Part shown: in pieces, positions 26,142-33,468 of the stretch
How the letters are laid out: every line of letters begins with the position of its first letter
Numbering within the stretch: position 1 is the stretch's first letter
Assembly: GCA_902526435.1 (NCBI GenBank)
Contig: CABZLA010000006.1
Location: 1-52,460, forward strand
Direction: 5' to 3'
Source: an uncultured Prochlorococcus sp.
GTDB taxonomy: Bacteria > Cyanobacteriota > Cyanobacteriia > PCC-6307 > Cyanobiaceae
Length of the DNA: 52,460 bases
Translations under genes and position numbers: made by a program
The notes under the pieces: model-generated
Told to the model about the DNA's origin: nothing
Databases searched by the model: none
The model's input: the letters and a program-made list of their open reading frames with translations, nothing else

Positions 26142-26508
26142 TGAATACGAAAAATTATTGATTTAATTTACATTAAAAAGATTTATTAAACAATCGCATT
26201 CTTTAAAACTTGAAAATTCAATGGTATGGAAGAATTATTTAGATTCAAATAAAGTAATTTAGAAAATAAAATATTTGCATAAAATTTTTGATCAATCTTC
26301 TAAATAATTTGAAAAATGAAAGAATAGAACAAAATTTACTTGTCAACAGATTAAAAGATACTTTATTTGATAAGAGAATGATAATCTAATATTTCTTCTA
26401 CAAATATTGCTACAAATGATAGAGAATTTTTTTTATAAGAGAAATTGATTATTTACTTGAGTTATAGTTCCCAAAGATAACTGGTCAATTAAAAAAAGAT
26501 ATTAGTTT
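26142..26508. other. Spacer of 367 bases upstream of the Rieske gene
   Basis: No gene is defensible; a 26-codon TTG frame near 26310 (ending RLKDTLFDKRMII) looks protein-like but is too short. At 26374-26392 the sequence GAGAATGATAATCTAATAT matches the left two hexamers of a Fur box but not the right one (12 of 19). The promoter of the Rieske operon should lie in its last 100 bases. Confidence 0.35.
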
Positions 26509-27831
26509 ATGGAAAATAAGCAAATTAATTTTTTTAAAGCTAAAGACATTAATACGGTTTTAAAACCTTTTAAAAAAGGAACTGTAGTCAATATTGATAA
26601 TTTGGAAGTAAGAGAAAAACAAAACGAACTAAAATTAGGTTTATATGGTTGGTACGCAATTTGTCCTTCAACGGAGCTTCAAAAAAACAAAATTCATTAT
26701 TTCTCCTTATTTGATGAACCTCTTCTTCTTTTCAGAGACAAGAACAATAATGTTAGATGTATCAAAAATATTTGCCCTCATAGAGGTTCCTCCTTTTATG
26801 GTGGTTCAATTTCTAATGGTGAATTAACATGCCCATACCATGGTGCAAGATTCAGTTCTCAAGGAAACTGTCAAAATATAGATAGGATAACCTGCAGTCA
26901 TATTGTTGATAATAATTATGATAATTATGCAAAGAGAATTCACTTATCTCAATACAAAGTCGTAGAGAAAGAGAATTACATTTTTATTTATTTTACTGAC
27001 AAGTCAGAGACAAATTTAAATAATTTTAACGATGATTCATTATTTAGGAATTATGAGTTATCTGCTAATGGATTTTCAGTTAAAGATTCCGTATCTGAAG
27101 AAGTTTTAGTTGATTTTAAATGTGATTGGTCAAGAATTATCGAAAATCATTTGGATATTCTTCATATATTTTGGGTTCATGGAGATACAATTCCAGATAA
27201 AGATGTAAATAAAAATGTACTAGTAAGTTTTAATCAAAAAATAAATATCAATCCAAATTCTATTGAAAGTGTATATTTCTACAAAAATAATCCTACAAAA
27301 GAATTTATAAGAATTAAGTATATTCCCCCAGGAAGGATTTTAATCTATAAAGGAGATCCAGCCGCCTCACGATACGTACAAGTGCTTGATCACATTCCCC
27401 TAGGAGATAACAAAGCGAGAGTAATAGTTAGACATTATAGGAAATTCCTTAAAAACAAATTTCTTAATAACTTAATTTTATTTAAAGAGATTCAAAAAAA
27501 GATTTTTTACAAAATCTTTGATGAAGATTATATGATTCTTAAAACCCAAACTTATAATCAAAAATTAGGCTTAATAAAAAATGACGAGATAAAATTACTA
27601 GGTGAAGACAGAATAATAAATTATTTCTGGAACTGGTATAAAAAATCTGAAGAAAAGGATAATCCTTGGAAACATATAAATAAAAATAAGGAACTAAATG
27701 TTTATGATGAGATTATTTTAAAATATCCTCCAGAAATTAAGAAATTGGAAGTAATTAATAATATAAATATTATAAGAAAAACATTTATAAGATATGCAGC
27801 ACCACTTGTGTTTTTGTTGCTCATAATATAA
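26509..27831 (+). CDS. Rieske [2Fe-2S] oxygenase, pheophorbide-a-oxygenase-like
   Basis: The 440-residue product has a Rieske domain with cluster ligands Cys89, His91, Cys108 and His111 (NICPHRG and CPYHGARF) and a mononuclear-iron site beginning NHLDILHIFW (His214, His219). A hydrophobic helix ends the chain (FIRYAAPLVFLLLII), as in PaO/Tic55/CAO-type enzymes that are tethered to membranes. These enzymes oxygenate tetrapyrroles or other ring substrates using ferredoxin. The true substrate is unknown; a tetrapyrrole is inferred from the family. It is followed at six bases by a membrane mini-gene and then an ABC ATPase. Confidence 0.85.
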   Translation: MENKQINFFKAKDINTVLKPFKKGTVVNIDNLEVREKQNELKLGLYGWYAICPSTELQKNKIHYFSLFDEPLLLFRDKNNNVRCIKNICPHRGSSFYGGSISNGELTCPYHGARFSSQGNCQNIDRITCSHIVDNNYDNYAKRIHLSQYKVVEKENYIFIYFTDKSETNLNNFNDDSLFRNYELSANGFSVKDSVSEEVLVDFKCDWSRIIENHLDILHIFWVHGDTIPDKDVNKNVLVSFNQKININPNSIESVYFYKNNPTKEFIRIKYIPPGRILIYKGDPAASRYVQVLDHIPLGDNKARVIVRHYRKFLKNKFLNNLILFKEIQKKIFYKIFDEDYMILKTQTYNQKLGLIKNDEIKLLGEDRIINYFWNWYKKSEEKDNPWKHINKNKELNVYDEIILKYPPEIKKLEVINNINIIRKTFIRYAAPLVFLLLII

Positions 27832-27836
27832 CTTCA

Positions 27837-27938
27837 ATGAAAAAAGTTAATCGACCAGCATGGCTAAATTGGCTATATCTTTTAATATTCGTTCTTAGCT
27901 CAATACAGTTATTCATGTTCTGGAGTAACAAATTTTAG
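27837..27938 (+). CDS. Single-helix membrane mini-protein in the Rieske operon (33 aa)
   Basis: The product is MKKVNRPAWLNWLYLLIFVL followed by SSIQLFMFWSNKF: a basic start, then one Trp-flanked membrane helix. Its ATG is five bases after the Rieske stop, and its TAG overlaps the GTG start of the ABC ATPase. All three are therefore probably translated from one message. It could anchor or bridge the other two products; that is inference. Confidence 0.65.
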   Translation: MKKVNRPAWLNWLYLLIFVLSSIQLFMFWSNKF

Positions 27939-28744
27939 TGACTAATGATTATTGGCTTGAAGCAAAAAATATTAGTTGCTTTAAAAATGAATACGAGGTA
28001 GTGAAGGATTTAAATTTAAAACTTAAATATGGTGAAAATGTTATTTTGATTGGACCTAATGGCTCTGGAAAGTCATCTTTATTAGAATTAATAAATAGAA
28101 ATATATATCCAGTTTTAAATAAAGATACTGTTTTTAAACTATTTAATAAAGAACTTATTAATATCTGGGAACTTAGAAAAAAGATTAGTACAGTAAATCA
28201 CGATGTTAAGGCCAGAATAAATGCAAACATAAAAGTATTTGATTTAATTATTAGTGGTTTATATGGTAAGTATTGCAAAATCTCAAAAAAATCTGAAAAG
28301 GATGTTTTATTAGCAGAGAATCTTATAAACAAGATGTTAATAACAAATTTATCTCAAAAAAATTTTTCACATTTATCTGAAGGTGAAAAGCAAATTGTTC
28401 TAATTGCTAGAGCCTTAGTTAAAAACCCAGACATATTAATCTTAGATGAGCCAATCGCTAATTTAGATTTAAAATCAAAATTTTATGTAACAGATCAAAT
28501 TAATGAATTGACTAAATTAAATACAAAAGTAATTTGCGTAACTCATGATATTTCAATGATTACAGCAATATACAATAGGGTCATAATGATGAAAGACAGA
28601 ATAATAATTGCAGATGGAACGCAAAGTGAAACTATAAATAGCAAAAATTTAAATTTTTTATTTGATATTAATATCGAGGTTATAAAACAAAAAGGTTTTT
28701 GGCATATTTACAGAAAACCTATAGAACTACAATCAATAGAATAA
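27938..28744 (+). CDS. ABC transporter ATP-binding protein (YlmA/ModF-like)
   Basis: The 268-residue ATPase has Walker A GPNGSGKSSLLELI near residue 40, a signature LSEGEKQIVLIARALV near 146 (SEGEK instead of SGGQ) and Walker B ILILDEPIANLDLKSK. The STVNHDVKARINANIKVFDL segment after Walker A resembles ModF/YlmA-like ATPases. The start is a GTG overlapping the mini-gene stop. No permease or binding protein is adjacent, so it may pair with membrane subunits elsewhere or act without a transporter. Confidence 0.8.
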   Translation: MTNDYWLEAKNISCFKNEYEVVKDLNLKLKYGENVILIGPNGSGKSSLLELINRNIYPVLNKDTVFKLFNKELINIWELRKKISTVNHDVKARINANIKVFDLIISGLYGKYCKISKKSEKDVLLAENLINKMLITNLSQKNFSHLSEGEKQIVLIARALVKNPDILILDEPIANLDLKSKFYVTDQINELTKLNTKVICVTHDISMITAIYNRVIMMKDRIIIADGTQSETINSKNLNFLFDINIEVIKQKGFWHIYRKPIELQSIE

Positions 28745-28916
28745 CCAGAGCAATTAATAAATATATAATCTTTTTGTTTTGAATGCGTGTAAAAGACTTA
28801 TTTTTAAATGAAGAGGAACCACACTTATAGCAGACCATCCTACCTCCCAATGATCTGTCAGAGACAAGATCGGAACTACCACAATTTAAACAGATTTTAT
28901 TAGAGCTCATATCCAT
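28719..28916 (-). CDS. Zinc-ribbon membrane-anchored small protein (65 aa)
   Basis: Two Cys pairs, C-L-N-C and C-Y-K-C, spaced for a zinc ribbon (ICLNCGSSDLVSDRSLGGRM) lie before a C-terminal membrane helix (KKIIYLLIALVILLIVVL). The ribbon would face the cytosol. The 3' end overlaps the ABC ATPase stop by 26 bases in convergent orientation. The ATG at 28910 is an alternative start two codons in. It diverges from the Crp-like gene, and two Fur-like sites lie between them. Confidence 0.75.
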   Translation of the reverse strand: MDMSSNKICLNCGSSDLVSDRSLGGRMVCYKCGSSSFKNKSFTRIQNKKIIYLLIALVILLIVVL

Positions 28917-28989
28917 TTCTAAAATTGATATATCCTATTTAAATTATATTCGAATTAATAATGTAAAGAAAAAATTCAAAACAAACAAT

Positions 28990-29008
28990 GATAATGAGAA
29001 TCTATTGC
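28990..29008. promoter_or_regulatory. Fur-box-like site 1
   Basis: GATAATGAGAATCTATTGC matches the 19-base Fur consensus at 14 of 19 positions, with the left hexamer pair nearly exact. It lies 74 bases upstream of the zinc-ribbon gene and 60 bases upstream of the Crp-like gene. It is a weaker match than the second site; AT-rich DNA gives chance hits. Confidence 0.45.
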
Positions 29009-29034
29009 AATAAAGGATTATTTGATACATAATT

Positions 29035-29053
29035 GATAATAATTCTCATTATC
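29035..29053. promoter_or_regulatory. Fur-box-like site 2 upstream of the Crp-family gene
   Basis: GATAATAATTCTCATTATC is a palindrome whose outer hexamers (GATAAT and ATTATC) match the Fur box exactly; overall 16 of 19 positions agree. It ends 14 bases before the Crp-like ATG, where a repressor would block transcription or initiation. Iron-dependent repression by Fur is therefore a reasonable prediction. Confidence 0.65.
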
Positions 29054-29067
29054 AAAGTATAAATAAT

Positions 29068-29655
29068 ATGAATTTCCATAATTATGGAGAATATTCATCA
29101 AAAACTGTTCGAATAGTAACTGGGCAGTCAGTTCTTATAGATCCCTCCTCGAGGCCAATGGGGACATGTCTTGAAGTTGAGAGCGGCATTGCAAGGGTAT
29201 ATTGCCCATGTGAAGAGACAGAAGGAATGACTCTTGCTTTCTTGCAATCAGGAGATCAATTAAGAACTGATTTATTATGCAGTGAAGGTGTTTGTGTAGA
29301 AGCGTTAACTGATTTGTCCTTCCATAGTAATGTTAATATTACTGAAAATTCTGGATTTGATGCTGTTAATGAATGGACTCTTCAACTCTTGAGAATAAGA
29401 CATCTTGGAAATGCAGAGCAAAGACTACAAGCTCTATTTTCAATATTAGTTAACCGTCTCGGAAGAAGATGCGGTCAATGGTGCGAATTACCTTTTAGGC
29501 TTACTCATGAAAGGATAGGAGAATTAATAGGTTCAACACGGGTAACATCTACAAGATTAATCTCAAAACTCCGTTCATCTGAGTTATTAATAGCTCCAAT
29601 TGGAACACAGACAGTAAGTGTGGCCCCATCATTTATTGAATCTTCACCTTTATAA
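29068..29655 (+). CDS. Crp/Fnr-family transcriptional regulator
   Basis: The 195-residue protein has an N-terminal cNMP-type beta-roll (GTCLEVESGIARVYCPCEET, DQLRTDLLC) and a C-terminal helix-turn-helix (LTHERIGELIGSTRVTSTRL) typical of Crp/NtcA relatives. Effector residues for cAMP are not evident, and Cys residues (C-P-C, C-S-E-G-V-C) suggest a redox or metal input rather than a cyclic nucleotide. It sits beside ferritin and FutC genes behind two Fur-like sites, so a role in iron-stress control is likely. The 96-aa gene follows eight bases downstream. Confidence 0.88.
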   Translation: MNFHNYGEYSSKTVRIVTGQSVLIDPSSRPMGTCLEVESGIARVYCPCEETEGMTLAFLQSGDQLRTDLLCSEGVCVEALTDLSFHSNVNITENSGFDAVNEWTLQLLRIRHLGNAEQRLQALFSILVNRLGRRCGQWCELPFRLTHERIGELIGSTRVTSTRLISKLRSSELLIAPIGTQTVSVAPSFIESSPL

Positions 29656-29662
29656 ACGAAAC

Positions 29663-29953
29663 ATGTATAAATCTGAATCCATAATCAATAACTTGCTAAT
29701 AGAAGTTGAATCATTAAGTTACAGGATAACGAATATTCATCAAGCTTATTTCAACACTTCACATATAGGCTTGCGAGATAGATTATTTTATGAAAATAAA
29801 AATATCTCGCAAAGATTAAATGAGATATTTTCAATAGCAAAAATATTAAAAAATAGGAATAATGAAAATATTAGTTTTTCTAGTCTATTAGTTGAGAAAT
29901 GTAAAAGAACTATTGATCAAAAAAGAATAGAAAAGAATTTATTTTTTCTTTAA
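29663..29953 (+). CDS. Small helical hypothetical protein (96 aa)
   Basis: The start is the ATG at 29663 (MYKSESIINNLLIEVESLSY), eight bases after the Crp-like stop, so the two are likely one transcript. The product is helical and charged, ending in Lys/Arg-rich text (KCKRTIDQKRIEKNLFFL), with a conserved-looking NTSHIGLRDRLFYENK centre. The last 15 bases overlap the convergent ferritin gene. An upstream in-frame extension overlaps the Crp-like gene and is not used. Function unknown. Confidence 0.65.
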   Translation: MYKSESIINNLLIEVESLSYRITNIHQAYFNTSHIGLRDRLFYENKNISQRLNEIFSIAKILKNRNNENISFSSLLVEKCKRTIDQKRIEKNLFFL

Positions 29954-30493
29954 ATCACTATCAATTAAAAGTATTGCAGAAGGCTGATTCGCTGCAAATT
30001 TAACCTTTCCTAATATATGAGCAAATTCATCCTCAGATTTTGTTTGAGCATCCACAATTGGATCTAAGAAAACACTAGTTCTTGTATCTGAAATTCTCTC
30101 TGAAATTGAATATAACTGTTGTAATGAAGAAGTTAAATCAGCTTCCATACTGAATGAATAAGAAATTATATCCTCAATAGAATCCCATGTCTGAATTGGA
30201 GCAGGTAATTCCTTCAATTTTACGGTTTGTCCACGAGCAATAAAATAATTAGCAAATTTATAGGCATGTTCCATTTCTCCTTGAGATTCACTTAGAAAAT
30301 GTGAAGCAAAGCCATCTAAATCTCTTTCTTGGAACCATAAATAAATAGAAAAATATTGAACATTTGCATATCTTTCCATCGTTAGATGTTCATAAAAGTT
30401 ATCCAATAAGCCAAGATCCATTGGCTGAGCAACCGCTCTACCAGAAGGACCTAAATTAACTAGTTTTTTTGTTTTTAAATTATTCATAGTCAT
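29939..30493 (-). CDS. Non-heme ferritin
   Basis: Ferritin oxidises Fe2+ and stores it as a mineral in a 24-subunit cage. The 184-residue four-helix-bundle protein has the ferroxidase ligand residues in the second helix (SQGEMEHAYKFANYF, with the E-x-x-H pair) and the helix-one region LTMERYANVQYFSIYLWFQE, and ends with TKSEDEFAHILGKVKFAA. I start at the ATG at 30493 (MTMNNLKTKK); a TTG two codons upstream and an ATG two codons downstream are alternatives. A Fur-like site lies 86 bases upstream, shared with the divergent Cys-rich mini-gene. Homologs are known in Prochlorococcus. Confidence 0.93.
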   Translation of the reverse strand: MTMNNLKTKKLVNLGPSGRAVAQPMDLGLLDNFYEHLTMERYANVQYFSIYLWFQERDLDGFASHFLSESQGEMEHAYKFANYFIARGQTVKLKELPAPIQTWDSIEDIISYSFSMEADLTSSLQQLYSISERISDTRTSVFLDPIVDAQTKSEDEFAHILGKVKFAANQPSAILLIDSDLKKK

Positions 30494-30576
30494 TATCAAG
30501 CAAAATTTATATTTAAATAATACAACATTTTGTATAAATTGGTAACTTAAAAAAGATTAAAAATATATGAGTGAAT

Positions 30577-30732
30577 ATGATAATGAATATCAATAGCAAT
30601 ATCAATAAAATGAATTTAGGAAAAGATTATTCTGAATATCTACTAATTAATAAATTATATGCAAACAAAAAAAAGAAATGTAAAAAGAAAAAATGTTCAA
30701 ACTGGAAAGGGGGCAAGTGTAATTGCCTATAA
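30577..30732 (+). CDS. Cys/Lys-rich mini-protein between ferritin and futC (51 aa)
   Basis: The frame ends in a strikingly basic, Cys-spaced tail: KKKKCKKKKCSNWKGGKCNC (four Cys near the C-terminus). The first half reads MIMNINSNINKMNLGKDYSE. Starts at 30571 (GTG), 30577 and 30583 (ATG) are possible; I choose 30577. The Cys spacing C-x4-C-x7-C-x-C could bind a metal or an Fe-S cluster. It diverges from ferritin across a Fur-like site and stops seven bases before the convergent futC-like end, so an iron-linked role fits, but this is inference. Confidence 0.6.
   Translation: MIMNINSNINKMNLGKDYSEYLLINKLYANKKKKCKKKKCSNWKGGKCNCL
30579..30597. promoter_or_regulatory. Fur-box-like site between ferritin and the Cys-rich mini-gene
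   Basis: GATAATGAATATCAATAGC agrees with the 19-base Fur consensus at 15 positions. It overlaps the start codon of the Cys-rich mini-gene and is 86 bases upstream of ferritin, so it could control either. The match is moderate and chance hits are expected in AT-rich spacers. Confidence 0.4.
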
Positions 30733-30739
30733 AATTTAA

Positions 30740-31798
30740 TTAAATAAAGATCTTATGTGCTCCAGGATATAAAAAACAGAAACAATTTTTATCTATACTT
30801 AAAAAACAATTATCTCCAACATTAAGGTCATCATTAATATTAGTTCTGACCCTTAATGTTTCTTCTTTAAGCGATAGTTTATAAATAAAATATTCACCCA
30901 TAAATTCTTTTGAAACTATTTTTGCATCGCCATCTACAGAACTTTTAATAGAAATAAATTTCTGGGGAATAGAAATAAATTTGATATTATTTTTATCCAC
31001 CAAAGAAGAAGTATTTATTTCACCTATACAACATGAAAAAGAGTTTTCTTCCTTTTTGAGATTAAGAATATTATTGCCAAGAATAAAACTACTTACAAAA
31101 ATTGTTTTAGGGTTTTCTAAAAGTTTTATAGGTGAATCAACTTGATGTATTTTCCCTTCATTCATCACAGCAACCTTGTCGCATATAGACATGGCCTCTT
31201 CAGGATCATGAGTAACCATTAATCCACTTGCATTACAACTTCTAAGGATATTTGGAAGTTCACTTCTTAATTTTAATTTTACGTGTATGTCCAAACTACA
31301 AAATGGTTCATCTAATAATATAAAATTTGTTCCCGGTGCTAAAGCTCTAGCAATAGCAAGTCTCTGTTTTTGTCCTCCTGATAATTCATGTGGATACCTA
31401 TTTATAAATTTATCGAGACCTACTATATTTATTAGAAAATTAACTCTAGATTTATTCTTTTTATCTTTCAAACCAAACATTGCATTTTCTAAAACAGTTA
31501 GATGAGGGAAAAGCGCATAATCCTGAAAAACCATTCCTATTTTTCTTTTTTCTGGAGTTAATATTCTATTTTTATTTGAAATTTCCTGATCATTTAGAAT
31601 AATTTTTCCTTTTAAAGGATATTCAAATCCGGCGATTAATCTTAAAAGAGTAGTTTTACCGCAACCAGAAGGTCCAAGAAGTCCTAATAATTGACCCTTT
31701 TCTATTTTTAAGTTAATTGCATTTAATGTCCAATTGGAAATTTTTTGATTATCATATTTATGATGTAAATCATCAATTATTAACGCCTTTTTTTCCAC
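30740..31798 (-). CDS. futC: Iron ABC transporter ATP-binding protein, FutC/FbpC-like
   Basis: The 352-residue ATPase has Walker A GPSGCGKTTLLRL at 42-54, a Q-loop in VFQDYALFPH, signature LSGGQKQRLAIARALAP, Walker B FILLDEPFCSLD and an H-loop in MVTHDPEEAM. A C-terminal regulatory (TOBE/OB-type) domain occupies the last 110 residues, as in FbpC/FutC and spermidine/molybdate relatives. In cyanobacteria FutC drives Fe3+ uptake with FutA and FutB, whose genes are not here. The iron assignment rests on ferritin, the Crp-like gene and the Fur-like sites next door. Confidence 0.78.
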   Translation of the reverse strand: MEKKALIIDDLHHKYDNQKISNWTLNAINLKIEKGQLLGLLGPSGCGKTTLLRLIAGFEYPLKGKIILNDQEISNKNRILTPEKRKIGMVFQDYALFPHLTVLENAMFGLKDKKNKSRVNFLINIVGLDKFINRYPHELSGGQKQRLAIARALAPGTNFILLDEPFCSLDIHVKLKLRSELPNILRSCNASGLMVTHDPEEAMSICDKVAVMNEGKIHQVDSPIKLLENPKTIFVSSFILGNNILNLKKEENSFSCCIGEINTSSLVDKNNIKFISIPQKFISIKSSVDGDAKIVSKEFMGEYFIYKLSLKEETLRVRTNINDDLNVGDNCFLSIDKNCFCFLYPGAHKIFI

Positions 31799-31895
31799 TA
31801 AAACTTTTAAGTCTTTAGATTACTAAAGCTAACAGAAAACATAAACCATAAATATCACTTGTATAATTTTATACATCACTTAAAAAATTAAATAA

Positions 31896-32549
31896 ATGAA
31901 AAAGAGTGAAAGAGCAGAAATTATACTTAAAGAACTTAAAAAATTATATCCATCACCTCCAATCCCCCTTGATCACACAAATGCTTTTACGTTGCTTGTG
32001 GCAGTAGTATTAAGCGCTCAGTCTACAGATAAGAAAGTTAATGAACTAACTAAGGAATTATATAAAGTCGCAGATACTCCAGAAAAAATGAAAGAACTCG
32101 GCATTTCCGGAATTTATGAATATATAAAACAATTAGGTCTTTCTAACCAAAAATCTAAAAATATTTACCTCTTATCAAAATTAATAATCGAAAAATTTCA
32201 TGGTCAAGTTCCGAATTCATTCGAAGAGCTTGAATCACTACCTGGAGTTGGTCATAAAACAGCTTCAGTTGTAATGTCACAAGTATTTAATATTCCATCT
32301 TTTCCTGTTGATACACACATACATCGTTTATCACAAAGATGGGGTCTTACTAATGGAGATAATGTAAAGCAGACCGAAAAAGATCTTAAAAATATTTTCC
32401 CAATCTCTGAATGGAACACTTTACATTTGCAAATAATTTTCTATGGAAGAGAATATTGTACGGCAAGAGGTTGTGATGGTACAAAATGCTTAATGTGTAG
32501 AACTTTATATCCCAAAAGAAAAAAAAAGTTTATATGTAAAAAGCCTTAA
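31896..32549 (+). CDS. nth: Endonuclease III (DNA glycosylase/AP lyase)
   Basis: Nth removes oxidised pyrimidines and cleaves the abasic strand in base-excision repair. The 217-residue protein has the helix-hairpin-helix LPGVGHKTASVV with catalytic Lys121 and the Asp139 of PVDTHIHRL. The usual C-terminal 4Fe-4S spacing (C-x6-C-x2-C-x5-C) is not present: Cys188, 193, 198, 201 and 214 follow the ARGCDGTKCLMC pattern instead. A variant or absent cluster is likely; catalysis should still be possible. It diverges from the futC-like gene. Confidence 0.93.
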   Translation: MKKSERAEIILKELKKLYPSPPIPLDHTNAFTLLVAVVLSAQSTDKKVNELTKELYKVADTPEKMKELGISGIYEYIKQLGLSNQKSKNIYLLSKLIIEKFHGQVPNSFEELESLPGVGHKTASVVMSQVFNIPSFPVDTHIHRLSQRWGLTNGDNVKQTEKDLKNIFPISEWNTLHLQIIFYGREYCTARGCDGTKCLMCRTLYPKRKKKFICKKP

Positions 32550-32584
32550 AAATTTCATATAATTATTAAATTAAATAAATTATT

Positions 32585-33244
32585 ATGAAAATTGCGATTA
32601 CTGGAGCTTCAGGTAAAACAGGATTTAGAATAACCGAAGAAGCTGTGAAGAAAAATATAAAAGTAAAGCAGATAGTTAGGAAAAATTCAAAGCTTCCAGA
32701 AAATCTTAAAAATACCGAAACTTTTAGAATCTCATTAGATAATAAAGTTGCATTAGATAAGGCTTTAGAAAATGTGGACGCATTAATAATTGCAACTGGA
32801 GCAAGAGCTTCATTAGATTTAACTGGACCTGCAAAAGTAGATGCTCTTGGAGTATATAGACAATTACAAAGTTGTAAAAGAGTAGGAATAAAGAGAGTTA
32901 TCTTAGTTAGCTCTTTGTGTACTGGTAAAATTTTTCACCCATTAAACTTATTTGGTTTAATTCTAATCTGGAAAAAAATTGGTGAAAACTTTCTAAAAAA
33001 TCAAAATTTTGATTGGACCATAATAAGACCTGGAGGATTAAAAGAAATTGAAAAAATAAATGATGAGAACATAGAATACACAAAAGAAGATATACAATTT
33101 AAAGGTTCTATACCAAGAAGACTTGTAGCAAAATGTTGTATAGATTCCTTAATTAACAAACAATCATTTAATAAAATAATAGAAGTAACAAGTTCCGTTG
33201 AAAACAAAAGAATATCTTTTAAAAAGGCTATGCAAAATATTTAA
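32585..33244 (+). CDS. NAD(P)-binding atypical SDR protein (TIC62/YwnB-like)
   Basis: The 219-residue protein opens with the atypical-SDR glycine motif (ITGASGKTGFRIT, residues 4-16). The strand LIIATGARA, the helix AKVDALGVYRQLQSCKRVGI and the VILVSSLCTGK segment are typical of NmrA-like and TIC62-like proteins. The classical Tyr-x-x-x-Lys pair is not visible, so it may bind a nucleotide without dehydrogenase activity. TIC62-like cyanobacterial members are linked to ferredoxin-NADP reductase in thylakoids; this is a family analogy only. It follows nth by 35 bases. Confidence 0.75.
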   Translation: MKIAITGASGKTGFRITEEAVKKNIKVKQIVRKNSKLPENLKNTETFRISLDNKVALDKALENVDALIIATGARASLDLTGPAKVDALGVYRQLQSCKRVGIKRVILVSSLCTGKIFHPLNLFGLILIWKKIGENFLKNQNFDWTIIRPGGLKEIEKINDENIEYTKEDIQFKGSIPRRLVAKCCIDSLINKQSFNKIIEVTSSVENKRISFKKAMQNI

Positions 33245-33268
33245 AAGATGCAAAAATAAATAAAAACC

Positions 33269-33457
33269 ATGAAAATAAACCCAAATATTGATGCATTACA
33301 GTTGATGCTTACTGATTTAAGAACAAGAAATGAACCTATCAGGCATAAAGCAGCATTTAAAGGATGTCAGCCTGAATTCCAAATTCTTGTTTCAAGATTA
33401 ATAAAGCAGTTAGAGGATGAATTAAATTCTGAAAAAATTATAAATCGAAACGATTAA
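33269..33457 (+). CDS. Small conserved hypothetical protein (62 aa)
   Basis: The product MKINPNIDALQLMLTDLRTR continues NEPIRHKAAFKGCQPEFQIL and ends with a Leu-rich helix (VSRLIKQLEDELN). It is soluble and helical with one Cys. It begins 24 bases after the SDR gene and converges with the PPC-glutaredoxin gene. A similar short protein is, as far as I recall, common in picocyanobacteria. Function unknown. Confidence 0.65.
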   Translation: MKINPNIDALQLMLTDLRTRNEPIRHKAAFKGCQPEFQILVSRLIKQLEDELNSEKIINRND

Positions 33458-33468
33458 TCTAAATATGA

